DNA of 64,000 bases from Alteraquisediminimonas sediminicola (GTDB lineage Bacteria > Pseudomonadota > Alphaproteobacteria > Sphingomonadales > Sphingomonadaceae), in contig NZ_JAHXZS010000001.1 in the NCBI RefSeq assembly GCF_019740335.1, positions 186,001 to 250,000 on the forward strand. The letters are read 5' to 3'. Positions within the stretch are counted from its first letter, which is position 1, and each line of letters opens with the position of its first letter. The notes under the pieces were generated by a model. That model was given only the letters and a program-made list of their open reading frames with translations, had not been told where the DNA came from and did no database searches. The translations under genes were made by a program, and so were the position numbers. This document shows positions 1 through 7,894 of the stretch, piece by piece.

Positions 1-440
1 ATCTGAAGCTATGGCTGCCTGGCGATATTTTGACGAAACTGGACCGGATGAGCATGGCCGTCGGGTTGGAGGCGCGCGAGCCGTTGCTTGATCATCGACT
101 GGTCCAATATGCGGCGGAAATCCCCGCCGAAATGCGGCTGCGCGGCGGCGAGGGGAAATATATCTTCAAACAGGCGATGTCCGGCCATTTGCCCGATCAT
201 ATTTTGTATCGTCGCAAAATGGGCTTTGTTACGCCCATTGGTTCATGGTTTCGGGGACCATTGGCCGATGAAGCGCGACGGTTTGTCGGTAATGCCGCCA
301 TCGCCCATGCCGGGATGTTCATGCCGGATATGCTGCACAAGTTCACCGAAGATCACATCGCCGGTCGCGCCGATCATGGCCGGTTGTTGTGGCTGTTGAT
401 GATGCTGGATCGGTCATTGGCGAAAATCTTTTCGCTGTAA
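1..440 (+). CDS. Asparagine synthase (glutamine-hydrolysing), C-terminal part, cut by window edge
   Basis: The reading frame is open from base 3 and has no start in the window, so this is the 3' end of a longer gene. The peptide reads LPGDILTKLDRMSMA followed by LEAREPLLDH, which is the conserved late motif of the ATP-dependent synthetase domain of AsnB-type proteins. The downstream YRRKMGF and LLWLLMMLDRS segments also fit the family C-terminus. AsnB uses glutamine nitrogen to amidate aspartate, but several paralogues act on surface polysaccharides or peptides, and without the N-terminal glutaminase part they cannot be told apart. A TTG at 30 lies inside the conserved domain and is not the start. 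The gene converges on purC with a hairpin between them. Confidence 0.85.
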   Translation, partial: LKLWLPGDILTKLDRMSMAVGLEAREPLLDHRLVQYAAEIPAEMRLRGGEGKYIFKQAMSGHLPDHILYRRKMGFVTPIGSWFRGPLADEARRFVGNAAIAHAGMFMPDMLHKFTEDHIAGRADHGRLLWLLMMLDRSLAKIFSL

Positions 441-453
441 CTGGCCCCAATGC

Positions 454-481
454 AAAAGCGGCGCCCAGATGGACGCCGCTT
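454..481 (-). terminator. Rho-independent terminator for purC
   Basis: AAGCGGCG (456-463) pairs with CGCCGCTT (474-481) around a 10-base loop. Read on the minus strand, the stem is followed by TTTT, 28 bases after the purC stop. It sits between convergent genes and may also help end the plus-strand asparagine synthase transcript. Confidence 0.7.
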
Positions 482-508
482 GATATGCTTACATGGAGAA
501 GATGGGCC

Positions 509-1291
509 TTATTTGCCGCGCTTCTTCCGATGCGTGTCGAGGTCGAGCACGTCGCTTTCCTCGCTGCCTTCCGGCAACAGGCCAAGGCGACGAGCCACTT
601 CCTGATAGGCTTCGACTTCGCCGCCGAGATCCTGACGGAAACGGTCCTTGTCGAGCTTTTCACCGGTGGTGAGGTCCCACAAGCGACAGCCATCCGGGCT
701 GATTTCATCGGCCAGAATGACGCGGGCGAAATCATTTTCCCAAAAGCGGCCAAATTCCAGCTTGAAATCGACAAGACGGATGCCGATCCCGGCGAACATC
801 CCGCACATGAAATCGTTGATGCGGATCGCCATGTCGGCGATGTCGTGCATTTCTTCCGGGCTGGCCCAGCCGAAGCAGGCGATATGCTCTTCCGAAATCA
901 GCGGATCGCCCAGAGCATCGTCCTTGTAATAATATTCGATGATCGTGCGCGGCAGTTGCGTGCCTTCTTCGATGCCGAGGCGCTTCGAGATCGAACCGGC
1001 GGCGACGTTGCGGACAACGACTTCGATCGGGATGATTTCGACCTGACGCACTAATTGTTCGCGCATGTTGAGGCGACGAATGAAATGGGTCGGCACGTTG
1101 ATGTGAGAGAGCAGGGTGAAAACATGCTCGGAAATGCGGTTGTTGATGACGCCCTTGCCGTTGATCGTGCCTTTTTTCAGGGCATTAAACGCGGTCGCAT
1201 CGTCCTTGAAATACTGGATGAGGGTGCCGGGTTCCGGACCTTCATAGAGGATCTTGGCCTTGCCTTCGTAGATTTGGCGACGGCGGGACAT
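509..1291 (-). CDS. purC: Phosphoribosylaminoimidazole-succinocarboxamide (SAICAR) synthase
   Basis: The 260-residue cytosolic enzyme of purine synthesis joins CAIR to aspartate with ATP to give SAICAR. The N-terminus [18 protein letters not shown] is the usual PurC nucleotide-binding opening. The two family signatures are visible as [10 protein letters not shown] near residue 175 and [13 protein letters not shown] near 190. The length fits alphaproteobacterial PurC (about 250-260). The ATG at 1291 starts directly on the conserved MSRR sequence. The gene stands alone, separated from the DUF2721 gene by about 160 bases with nothing recognisable, and is followed by a terminator hairpin. Confidence 0.97.
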   Translation of the reverse strand: MSRRRQIYEGKAKILYEGPEPGTLIQYFKDDATAFNALKKGTINGKGVINNRISEHVFTLLSHINVPTHFIRRLNMREQLVRQVEIIPIEVVVRNVAAGSISKRLGIEEGTQLPRTIIEYYYKDDALGDPLISEEHIACFGWASPEEMHDIADMAIRINDFMCGMFAGIGIRLVDFKLEFGRFWENDFARVILADEISPDGCRLWDLTTGEKLDKDRFRQDLGGEVEAYQEVARRLGLLPEGSEESDVLDLDTHRKKRGK

Positions 1292-1455
1292 GGCAACACT
1301 CCGGTGTTCAGGAAAACAGGAAGCCCCGGCACCAATTTTCCGCGACAGAAAAATGGCAGCCGGGGCCGTTCCTTCCGTTTAGCACCATGCGCCAACGGAT
1401 GCAATCGCATCGCGGCCATGGCTGACGGGAAAAAGCGCGCATTATTGTGTGAAAT

Positions 1456-1926
1456 TCAGCCGACTTGATCGGTTTTGCGATCCGTTGGTGCTGCCCGTTC
1501 ATCTTCCAGAAAATGCGCGGGAATACGCAGGCTAGCGGTGGCCAGCCGGGTTTCCAGCAGAAACTGCACCAGCGCCAGCAGGAACAGACCCATCGTGCCG
1601 ATGAAGCACAATGCGATCACATCATCCATCTTGAACCCGAGCATCTTGTCGATGAACAGTAACGCCACAATCGTACCGACGAGAATCGCGGCCATCACCA
1701 ACAACAGGATCGCCAGATTGATCCGGTCGATCCGGATGCTGAGATGGCGCAATTCTTCGATGATGAGGTTGCGCTCTTCCGGCAAGGTGACGCCGTGGCG
1801 TTCTTGCAATTTGCGCGAACGGTCGACAATTCGGGCGAGCCGTCCGGTCAGCGTGCCCATGAAATTGCCAATCGCCACCAATACGAACACCGGGGTCAGG
1901 CTGAGCTGGATCGTTTGCGAAATCAT
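1456..1926 (-). CDS. DUF2721 family membrane protein
   Basis: A 156-residue protein with an N-terminal hydrophobic segment (about residues 6-24), a charged middle with the motif GRLARIVDRSRKL, and two further membrane helices (about 70-95 and 105-125). This layout and the RIVDR motif are typical of the DUF2721 family, whose function is unknown. It starts 13 bases after the acs stop on the same strand, so it is probably co-transcribed with acs. The acidic and polar tail is cytoplasmic or disordered. No function is claimed. Confidence 0.8.
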   Translation of the reverse strand: MISQTIQLSLTPVFVLVAIGNFMGTLTGRLARIVDRSRKLQERHGVTLPEERNLIIEELRHLSIRIDRINLAILLLVMAAILVGTIVALLFIDKMLGFKMDDVIALCFIGTMGLFLLALVQFLLETRLATASLRIPAHFLEDERAAPTDRKTDQVG

Positions 1927-1939
1927 CTAAGGTAAATCT

Positions 1940-3880
1940 CTATTGGGCGCGATTGGCGACAAGATTGTCCACCACCGCAGGATCGGCAAGGGTGGAAATG
2001 TCGCCAAGATTGCTAACATCATTTTCCGCGATTTTGCGCAAAATGCGCCGCATGATCTTGCCGGAACGGGTTTTCGGCAAACCGGGCGCGAACTGGATGA
2101 CGTCCGGCGTCGCAATCGGCCCGATTTCATGGCGCACCCATTTGGCAAGATCGGCCCGCAGGCTCTCGCTGGCCACCTCGCCTGCATTGAGCGTGACATA
2201 GGCATAAATGCCCTGTCCCTTGATGTCGTGCGGCATGCCGACGACGGCGGCCTCTGCGACCTTGGGGTGCAGGACCAAGGCGGATTCGACCTCGGCAGTC
2301 CCCATGCGATGGCCGGAGACATTGATCACATCATCGACGCGGCCCGTGATCCAATAATAGCCATCCTCATCGCGCCGCGCGCCATCGCCAGTGAAATATT
2401 TGCCGGGATAGGTCGAAAAATAGGTCTGGAAGAAGCGATCATGATCGCCCCAGACGCTCCGCATCTGGCCGGGCCAACTCCGCGCAATGACGAGATTGCC
2501 CTCGGTCGGACCATGCAGCACATGGCCCTCTGCATCGACGATCTGCGGATCGACGCCCGGCATCGGCTTGGTCGCGGAACCGGGCTTCAAATCAGTTGCC
2601 CCGGGTAGGGGCGCAATCATCGCGCCGCCGGTTTCCGTCTGCCACCAAGTATCGATGATCGGGCAGCGCCCTTCGCCGGGCACCTGATGATACCAGCGCC
2701 AAGCCTCTGGATTGATCGGTTCGCCCACGGTGCCGAGCAAGCGCAACGTGGCGCGGGAGGTCTTTTTTACCGGCTCGTCGCCCTCGCGCATCAAGGAGCG
2801 CAGCACTGTCGGGGCGGTGAACAGGGTGTGGACCTTGTGGCGATCAACCACTTCCCAGATACGGCTGGCGGTCGGCCAGTTCGGCACGCCCTCATACATC
2901 AAGGTCGTCGCGCCATTGGCGAGCGGGCCATAGACGATATAGCTATGGCCCGTGACCCAGCCAATATCCGCCGCGCACCAATAAACATCGCCGGGGCGAT
3001 AATCGAAGCACAGATCATGGGTCAGCGATGCCCATAACAGATAGCCGCCGGATGTATGGAGCACGCCCTTGGGCTTGCCTGTCGAACCGGAGGTATAGAG
3101 GATGAACAACGGGTCTTCCGCGCCCATGATCTCTGGCAGGCATTCGGTGGAGACGGTTTTTGCGGCCTCATGATAGCTAATGTCGCGCCCCGGCTGCATC
3201 ACGATGTCTGCCCCCGTGGCATGGACGACGATTATTTTTTTCAGGCCGGGACATTGGGTGGCGGCCTCATCGACATTGGCCTTGAGCGGGATATGCTTGC
3301 CCGCGCGGCGGCCTTCATCGGCGGTGATGACGAACTCACTGCCGCAATCATTGATCCGACCGGCCAGCGCATCAGGCGAAAATCCGCCAAATACCACCGA
3401 ATGCACCGCGCCGATCCGGGCACAAGCGAGCAGGGCGAACGCCGCCTCCGGGATCATCGGCATATAGATGGTGATGCGGTCGCCCTTTTTCGCGCCCGCT
3501 TCTTTCAGCACATTGGCAAAGCGACACACCTCGCGGTGCAATTCGGTATAGGTGATTCTACGCGCGGCTTCGGTCGGGACATCCGGTTCCCAGATAATCG
3601 CGACATCATTTTTGCGCGTGGCGAGGTGGCGATCGACGCAATTGACCGAAACGTTCAACCGACCATCGGCAAACCAGCTGATATGGAAATCATCCTTTTG
3701 GAATGACCAATCCCCGGCGATTTCCGGGCGTTTTATCCATGTCAGCCTTTTGGCCTGTTCCAGCCAGAAGGAGCCGGGATCGGCAATGGAACGTCCATAA
3801 AGCTGATCATATTTGGCGGCATTGATCTTGGCGCGCTTCGCCCATTCGGCGGGCACCGGATACAACGCCTGATCGCTCAT
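1940..3880 (-). CDS. acs: Acetyl-coenzyme A synthetase
   Basis: The 646-residue AMP-forming acetyl-CoA synthetase activates acetate to acetyl-CoA through acetyl-AMP. The length matches E. coli Acs (652). The P-loop motif [11 protein letters not shown] lies near residue 264, the hinge motif [13 protein letters not shown] near 515, and [11 protein letters not shown] near the C-terminus holds the lysine that is acetylated by Pat-type enzymes in this family. The start has AGAGG seven bases upstream. A GCAGGC/GCCTGC inverted repeat (3902-3919) lies just upstream of the start and could be a regulatory site. A DUF2721 gene follows within 13 bases. Confidence 0.97.
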   Translation of the reverse strand: MSDQALYPVPAEWAKRAKINAAKYDQLYGRSIADPGSFWLEQAKRLTWIKRPEIAGDWSFQKDDFHISWFADGRLNVSVNCVDRHLATRKNDVAIIWEPDVPTEAARRITYTELHREVCRFANVLKEAGAKKGDRITIYMPMIPEAAFALLACARIGAVHSVVFGGFSPDALAGRINDCGSEFVITADEGRRAGKHIPLKANVDEAATQCPGLKKIIVVHATGADIVMQPGRDISYHEAAKTVSTECLPEIMGAEDPLFILYTSGSTGKPKGVLHTSGGYLLWASLTHDLCFDYRPGDVYWCAADIGWVTGHSYIVYGPLANGATTLMYEGVPNWPTASRIWEVVDRHKVHTLFTAPTVLRSLMREGDEPVKKTSRATLRLLGTVGEPINPEAWRWYHQVPGEGRCPIIDTWWQTETGGAMIAPLPGATDLKPGSATKPMPGVDPQIVDAEGHVLHGPTEGNLVIARSWPGQMRSVWGDHDRFFQTYFSTYPGKYFTGDGARRDEDGYYWITGRVDDVINVSGHRMGTAEVESALVLHPKVAEAAVVGMPHDIKGQGIYAYVTLNAGEVASESLRADLAKWVRHEIGPIATPDVIQFAPGLPKTRSGKIMRRILRKIAENDVSNLGDISTLADPAVVDNLVANRAQ

Positions 3881-4018
3881 TGCTGAACCTCTTTAGATTG
3901 CGCAGGCCTTTGTGCCTGCCACCTATCCATGCCGAAAAAAGCGAGTTCAATGCAAGGTTTAAACCCTACTTATCCCGGTGATTGGCAGAAAAATATCTGC
4001 CACTTCGCCGGCCTTGCA

Positions 4019-4537
4019 TCAGCGCCCGCCCAGCGCGCCAAACTTAGACTCAAACGCCTTGTCATCACCACTGGCCAGCAATTTGGCCTGCTCAATCCAT
4101 TGGTCGCGCGTCGGGCGACCCGCAAAATTGCCCAGCTTGGCATCGATGGCGGCGAGGTCGGCCTCGGTCCAGCCTGCGATCTGGCTGAATTGGGTAACGC
4201 CTTCGCGCTGAAGCAGGTCTGCGATCTTGGGGCCAATGCCCTTGATACGGGTGAGCGTATCGGCACTTGCGGACTTGGCGGGTGGAACGGGCGCGGGGGC
4301 CGCAACAGGGGCTGGTGTTGGGGCAATGTCCTGCACGGGCGCGGGTTCGGCAGTTGCCACAGGTTCCGGCGTTTTGGGCGCGCGTTTGGTAGCGAGGCCG
4401 GAGTGAACACTCGTGTCCACATCAAGGGTGATCCGCTGCCCACGCTTGCCCGCAGTCATGCGGCGCAGCAATAAAACCATCACCAACAAGACGAGTCCGA
4501 TGATGACGAGGACCAGATTGTCGCTCATGCCAGCCAT
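4019..4537 (-). CDS. Membrane-anchored helix-hairpin-helix protein
   Basis: A 172-residue protein with one N-terminal membrane helix (about residues 6-24, LVLVIIGLVLLVMVLLL), a basic stretch, a long Pro/Ala linker (about 55-90), and a C-terminal helix-hairpin-helix domain containing LTRIKGIGPKIADLLQREG. The HHH fold resembles the DUF4332 / 'predicted flap endonuclease-1-like' domains that are often found alone in bacteria. The HHH suggests nucleic-acid or protein contact at the inner membrane, but no catalytic residues are seen and the role is unknown. It lies upstream of acs on the same strand, separated by about 140 bases. Confidence 0.7.
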   Translation of the reverse strand: MAGMSDNLVLVIIGLVLLVMVLLLRRMTAGKRGQRITLDVDTSVHSGLATKRAPKTPEPVATAEPAPVQDIAPTPAPVAAPAPVPPAKSASADTLTRIKGIGPKIADLLQREGVTQFSQIAGWTEADLAAIDAKLGNFAGRPTRDQWIEQAKLLASGDDKAFESKFGALGGR

Positions 4538-4650
4538 AATGAAATTCTCCCAAGTCGGCGCTGTTTAAATGCCTGCCCCAAAGGTCAGTTCAGGCGCGAG
4601 ATTAGCGAGGAGAATGCATGTGTCCAGTGTTGTGATGGCGTGCTGGCCGA

Positions 4651-5427
4651 TCAATTGTTCAACTGGACCCATGTCGGGGCGTGGTCGCTTGCCTTTTCCT
4701 TGCCGCGTGTTGCGCGATCGACCCCGGCATTGGCCAGACGGTCGGCGGCCTGCGGGCTGAGGAGCAGATGGTCGATGCGAAAACCCGCATCGCGCGGCCA
4801 GCACCCGGCCTGATAATCCCAGAATGTCCAGACATGGCCTTCCGGGTGGATCTGGCGCACCGCATCGCACCAGCCTTGATGGATGATTCGGCGAAAGGCG
4901 GCGCGGCTTTCCGGCTGCATCAACGCATCGTCGCGCATGGCTTGCGGGTTCTGGATGTCGTCATCGGTCGGGATGACATTATAATCGCCCGCTAGAATGA
5001 CGGGGCGCTCCTCCGTCAGCAATTGCGCCGCATGCAGGCGCAGCCGTTCCATCCACGCGAGCTTATAATCGAATTTCGGCCCCGGCTGGGGATTGCCATT
5101 GGGGAGGTAGATAGAGGCGATGATATGGCCTTCGACCTCAACTTCGATATAGCGCGATTGTTCGTCGCTATCGTCGCCGGGCAGGCCCTTGCGCCGCAAT
5201 TGCATCGATAGGCCGTCACGGACCAAGATCGCCACGCCGTTAAAGCCTTTTTGGCCATGCCAGATCGCCTGATAACCGATCTTGGGAAATTCATCGCCGG
5301 GAAAGCCTTCATCCTGCGATTTTATTTCCTGCAAACAGGCGACATCGGGGCGGGTTTCCTCCAGCCATTCGAGCAGCCGGGGCAGACGGGCTTTGACCCC
5401 GTTGATGTTGAACGTCGCGATTTTCAT
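4651..5427 (-). CDS. xth: Exodeoxyribonuclease III / AP endonuclease
   Basis: The 258-residue EEP-fold nuclease cleaves at abasic sites and has 3'-5' exonuclease and phosphatase activity in base-excision repair. Visible family motifs are the start MKIATFNINGVKARLPRL, the metal-binding glutamate in CLQEIKSQ (about residue 34), GDYNVIP (about 150), WPRDAGFRIDHLL (about 215) and the catalytic SDHAPTW near the C-terminus. The length is normal for XthA (about 260). It lies 14 bases downstream of the ErpA-like gene on the same strand, so the two are likely co-transcribed. Confidence 0.95.
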   Translation of the reverse strand: MKIATFNINGVKARLPRLLEWLEETRPDVACLQEIKSQDEGFPGDEFPKIGYQAIWHGQKGFNGVAILVRDGLSMQLRRKGLPGDDSDEQSRYIEVEVEGHIIASIYLPNGNPQPGPKFDYKLAWMERLRLHAAQLLTEERPVILAGDYNVIPTDDDIQNPQAMRDDALMQPESRAAFRRIIHQGWCDAVRQIHPEGHVWTFWDYQAGCWPRDAGFRIDHLLLSPQAADRLANAGVDRATRGKEKASDHAPTWVQLNN

Positions 5428-5441
5428 GGTTGTATGATCGA

Positions 5442-5783
5442 TCAGACGGAAAAGCTGGAGCCGCAGCCACAGCCGGATGCCGCATTGGGATTGGTGACGC
5501 GGAACGCCGCGCCGCCGAGATTTTCGACATAATCGACAGCGCTGCCGCGCACCAGATCGAGGCTGACGCTATCGACCAACAATTTCACCCCATCGGTTTC
5601 CGCAACCACGTCATCGTCTTGTGGTGCCTCTGCCATTTCAAAGCGATATTGAAAGCCCGCACAACCGCCGCCATCGACGGCGAGGCGCAGCATGGCAGGT
5701 TTCCCCTGCTTTGCGGCGATGGCTGCAACCCGCTTGGCAGCGGATGGGGTGAGGATGATGTCGGCGATGGCTGTATCGTTCAT
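5442..5783 (-). CDS. erpA: HesB/IscA-family iron-sulfur insertion protein (ErpA-like)
   Basis: A 113-residue A-type Fe-S carrier. The three conserved cysteines are present: GGGCAGFQY in the middle, and the pair in SGCGCGSSF at the C-terminus. The start MNDTAIADIILTPSAAKRV at 5783 is chosen because family homology begins there. The frame is open 20 codons further upstream, but that part is not conserved. It carries Fe-S clusters to apo-enzymes. No isc or suf genes are adjacent. xth follows within 14 bases. The exact orthology (ErpA versus IscA) is inferred from length and motif only. Confidence 0.9.
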   Translation of the reverse strand: MNDTAIADIILTPSAAKRVAAIAAKQGKPAMLRLAVDGGGCAGFQYRFEMAEAPQDDDVVAETDGVKLLVDSVSLDLVRGSAVDYVENLGGAAFRVTNPNAASGCGCGSSFSV

Positions 5784-5855
5784 TTGCACAAGATAGGCAT
5801 TTGCAGCACCGCTTACAACTGCGACCGTCAAGCCATTGACCAAGATTTGATGGTC

Positions 5856-6110
5856 TCAGCCTGTTGTGGCAGATTCTTCGCGCAACAACCACAATCGGAT
5901 AGCGCTGGCGAGATTGGGCGGGTCGGGATGTTCCATCCGCAACACATCAATTTGCGCGATCAGGGCATTGACCGGCAATGCCCGCAACTGGGCGGCACGG
6001 CAAAGCGACTCCCAGAATAACGGTTCAAGCGAAATGGAGGTCGAATGACCGGCGATCATCACACTATGCTTGGCAGGCCCTGCCAGCCAGTCGAAACCGC
6101 CGGTCGTCAC
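5856..6110 (-). CDS. Ribbon-helix-helix domain protein
   Basis: A small protein (84 residues from the GTG at 6110, or 67 from the ATG at 6059). The core KHSVMIAGHSTSISLEPLFW, followed by an amphipathic helix and NLASAIRLWLL, matches the RHH_4-type ribbon-helix-helix family common in Alphaproteobacteria. It is probably a small DNA-binding regulator, but no target is evident. It starts right after the phbB stop (2 bases apart), so it is probably co-transcribed with phbB. No clear ribosome-binding site supports either start, so the N-terminus is uncertain. Confidence 0.75.
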   Translation of the reverse strand: MTTGGFDWLAGPAKHSVMIAGHSTSISLEPLFWESLCRAAQLRALPVNALIAQIDVLRMEHPDPPNLASAIRLWLLREESATTG

Positions 6111-6112
6111 GA

Positions 6113-6835
6113 TCAATACATGTGCTGGCCACCGTTGATCGACAAGGTCGACCCGGTGATAAAGCCTGCATCTTCGGAACAAAGAAACGCGACGCCGCGC
6201 GCGATTTCCTCAGCATGGCCAAGGCGACCGACCGGGATCTTGGCAACGATCTTGGCCAAGACTTCCGGTGGCACGGCGGCGACCATATCGGTGTCGATAT
6301 AGCCCGGCGCGATGGCGTTGACGGTCACGCCGACCTTGGCGCCTTCTTGCGCCAACGCCTTGGTGAAGCCGTGGATGCCGGATTTGGCGGCGGCATAATT
6401 CACCTGACCATATTGGCCAGCCTGACCATTGACCGAACCGATGTTGACGATCCGGCCCCAATTACGGTCCCGCATCCCGGAAAAAGTGGCCTTTGCCATA
6501 TTGTAGCAGCCGCCAAGATTGGTATCGATGACCTTCTTCCAATCATCATAGCTCATTTTCATCAGCGTGCCGTCGCGGGTGATGCCGGCATTGTTGATGA
6601 CGATATCGACCGGGCCGACATCTTCTTCGATCTGCTTGCAGGCCTTGATGACGGCATCATGGTCCGCCACGTCGAATTGAGCGGTGCGGATGCCAGTGCG
6701 TTCTTCGAATTCCTGGGCGCGCGAAACATTGCCCGCATAATTTGCGACCACCGTCACGCCCTTGTCTTTTAAGGCGAGGCTGATGGCCTCACCGATCCCG
6801 CGCGTTCCCCCGGTCACTATTGCGATACGAGACAT
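6113..6835 (-). CDS. phbB: Acetoacetyl-CoA reductase (3-oxoacyl reductase-type SDR)
   Basis: The 240-residue short-chain dehydrogenase reduces acetoacetyl-CoA to (R)-3-hydroxybutyryl-CoA with NADPH for polyhydroxybutyrate synthesis. The cofactor motif GGTRGIG (residues 9-15), NNAG near 87 and the catalytic Ser plus YAAAK (about 138-155) are present. VNIGSVNGQAGQYGQVNY is highly typical of PhbB rather than FabG. The ATG at 6835 has AGGGAG seven bases upstream; the longer frame seven codons upstream lacks one. No phaA or phaC is adjacent. An RHH regulator gene follows at once, and hemH is upstream on the same strand. Confidence 0.92.
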   Translation of the reverse strand: MSRIAIVTGGTRGIGEAISLALKDKGVTVVANYAGNVSRAQEFEERTGIRTAQFDVADHDAVIKACKQIEEDVGPVDIVINNAGITRDGTLMKMSYDDWKKVIDTNLGGCYNMAKATFSGMRDRNWGRIVNIGSVNGQAGQYGQVNYAAAKSGIHGFTKALAQEGAKVGVTVNAIAPGYIDTDMVAAVPPEVLAKIVAKIPVGRLGHAEEIARGVAFLCSEDAGFITGSTLSINGGQHMY

Positions 6836-6868
6836 TGTCCAACTCCCTTGATTCAAGATGGACCAAGG

Positions 6869-7888
6869 TTAGTCGGCAGTGATCCATCCTGCAAGCTCTC
6901 GGGTGACGATTTTTGACAGAAAATCAATGGATTCCGGCGCGTCATTGAGGCATTCGACTAAAGCATAATGCGTGCCTCCAGCCGCCAGAAACGACTCCTG
7001 ACCGCGCAGTCCGATTTCCTCGACTGTCTCCAGACAATCTGCCGCAAAGCCGGGCATGATGACAAGGAGCTTCCTGACATTATTTTGTGGCAAATTTATT
7101 AAAGTTTGTTCGGTTGAAGGCTCCAGCCATTTGGCGCGGCCAAAACGGGATTGGAATGACACTTCCAGCTTGCGACCAAGGGCTTCGGACAAGAGCCGCA
7201 CCGTCTTCATGCAATGGCAATGATAGGGGTCGCCCAGTTCGAGTGTGCGGGTCGGCATGCCGTGAAAGCTGGCGAGAATGGCATCAGGCACGAAATCAAG
7301 CGTGGCCAGCCGTTTTTCCACCGATATTTTCAGCGCCTCGATATAGGCAGGGTCGTCATGATAGGGCGGGAGAGTGCGGATGGCGGGTTGCCAGCGCATC
7401 TCCATCAACGTCCGAAACGCCTCATCCTGCGCGGTCGCGGTCGTGGCGCCTGAATATTGCGGGTAGAGCGGCGCGAGCAGGATGCGCTCACATCCTTGCG
7501 CTTTCAACTTGCGGATCACATCGCCAATCGCAGGCCTGCCATAGCGCATGGCATGGACGACGACGGCGTGATCGCCAAAGTGTTGTTGCAAGGCCTCGGC
7601 CTGTGCGGCGGTGATGGCGGCGAGGGGGGAACCTTTGTCGGTCCAGACCTGTTGATAGGCATGGGCCGATTTCTTCGGGCGGACATTCAGGATGATCCCG
7701 CGCAGGATCGGCTGCCAGATGATCGGCGGGATTTCGACCACGCGGCGATCAGACAGGAATTGCTTGAGATAGCGCTTCACCGCCGAAGGGGTAGGGGCGT
7801 CCGGTGTGCCGAGATTGATGACGACCACGCCGATTTTCGGCGATGCGACCTTGGGGTGGCCGTTGGGCAGATGCGTATTTTCAGTCAT
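6869..7888 (-). CDS. hemH: Ferrochelatase
   Basis: The 339-residue enzyme inserts Fe2+ into protoporphyrin IX, the last step of heme synthesis. The N-terminal VVINLGTPDAP motif, LAPLYPQYSG, the active-site histidine in ASFHGMP, FQSRFGRAKWLEP and the glutamate in DCLETVEEI are all in their usual order. The length is within the normal range. It lies 6 bases downstream of the molybdopterin oxidoreductase gene, which suggests co-transcription, and 33 bases upstream of phbB. The protein is expected at the inner face of the cytoplasmic membrane. Confidence 0.96.
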   Translation of the reverse strand: MTENTHLPNGHPKVASPKIGVVVINLGTPDAPTPSAVKRYLKQFLSDRRVVEIPPIIWQPILRGIILNVRPKKSAHAYQQVWTDKGSPLAAITAAQAEALQQHFGDHAVVVHAMRYGRPAIGDVIRKLKAQGCERILLAPLYPQYSGATTATAQDEAFRTLMEMRWQPAIRTLPPYHDDPAYIEALKISVEKRLATLDFVPDAILASFHGMPTRTLELGDPYHCHCMKTVRLLSEALGRKLEVSFQSRFGRAKWLEPSTEQTLINLPQNNVRKLLVIMPGFAADCLETVEEIGLRGQESFLAAGGTHYALVECLNDAPESIDFLSKIVTRELAGWITAD

Positions 7889-7894
7889 GTGATC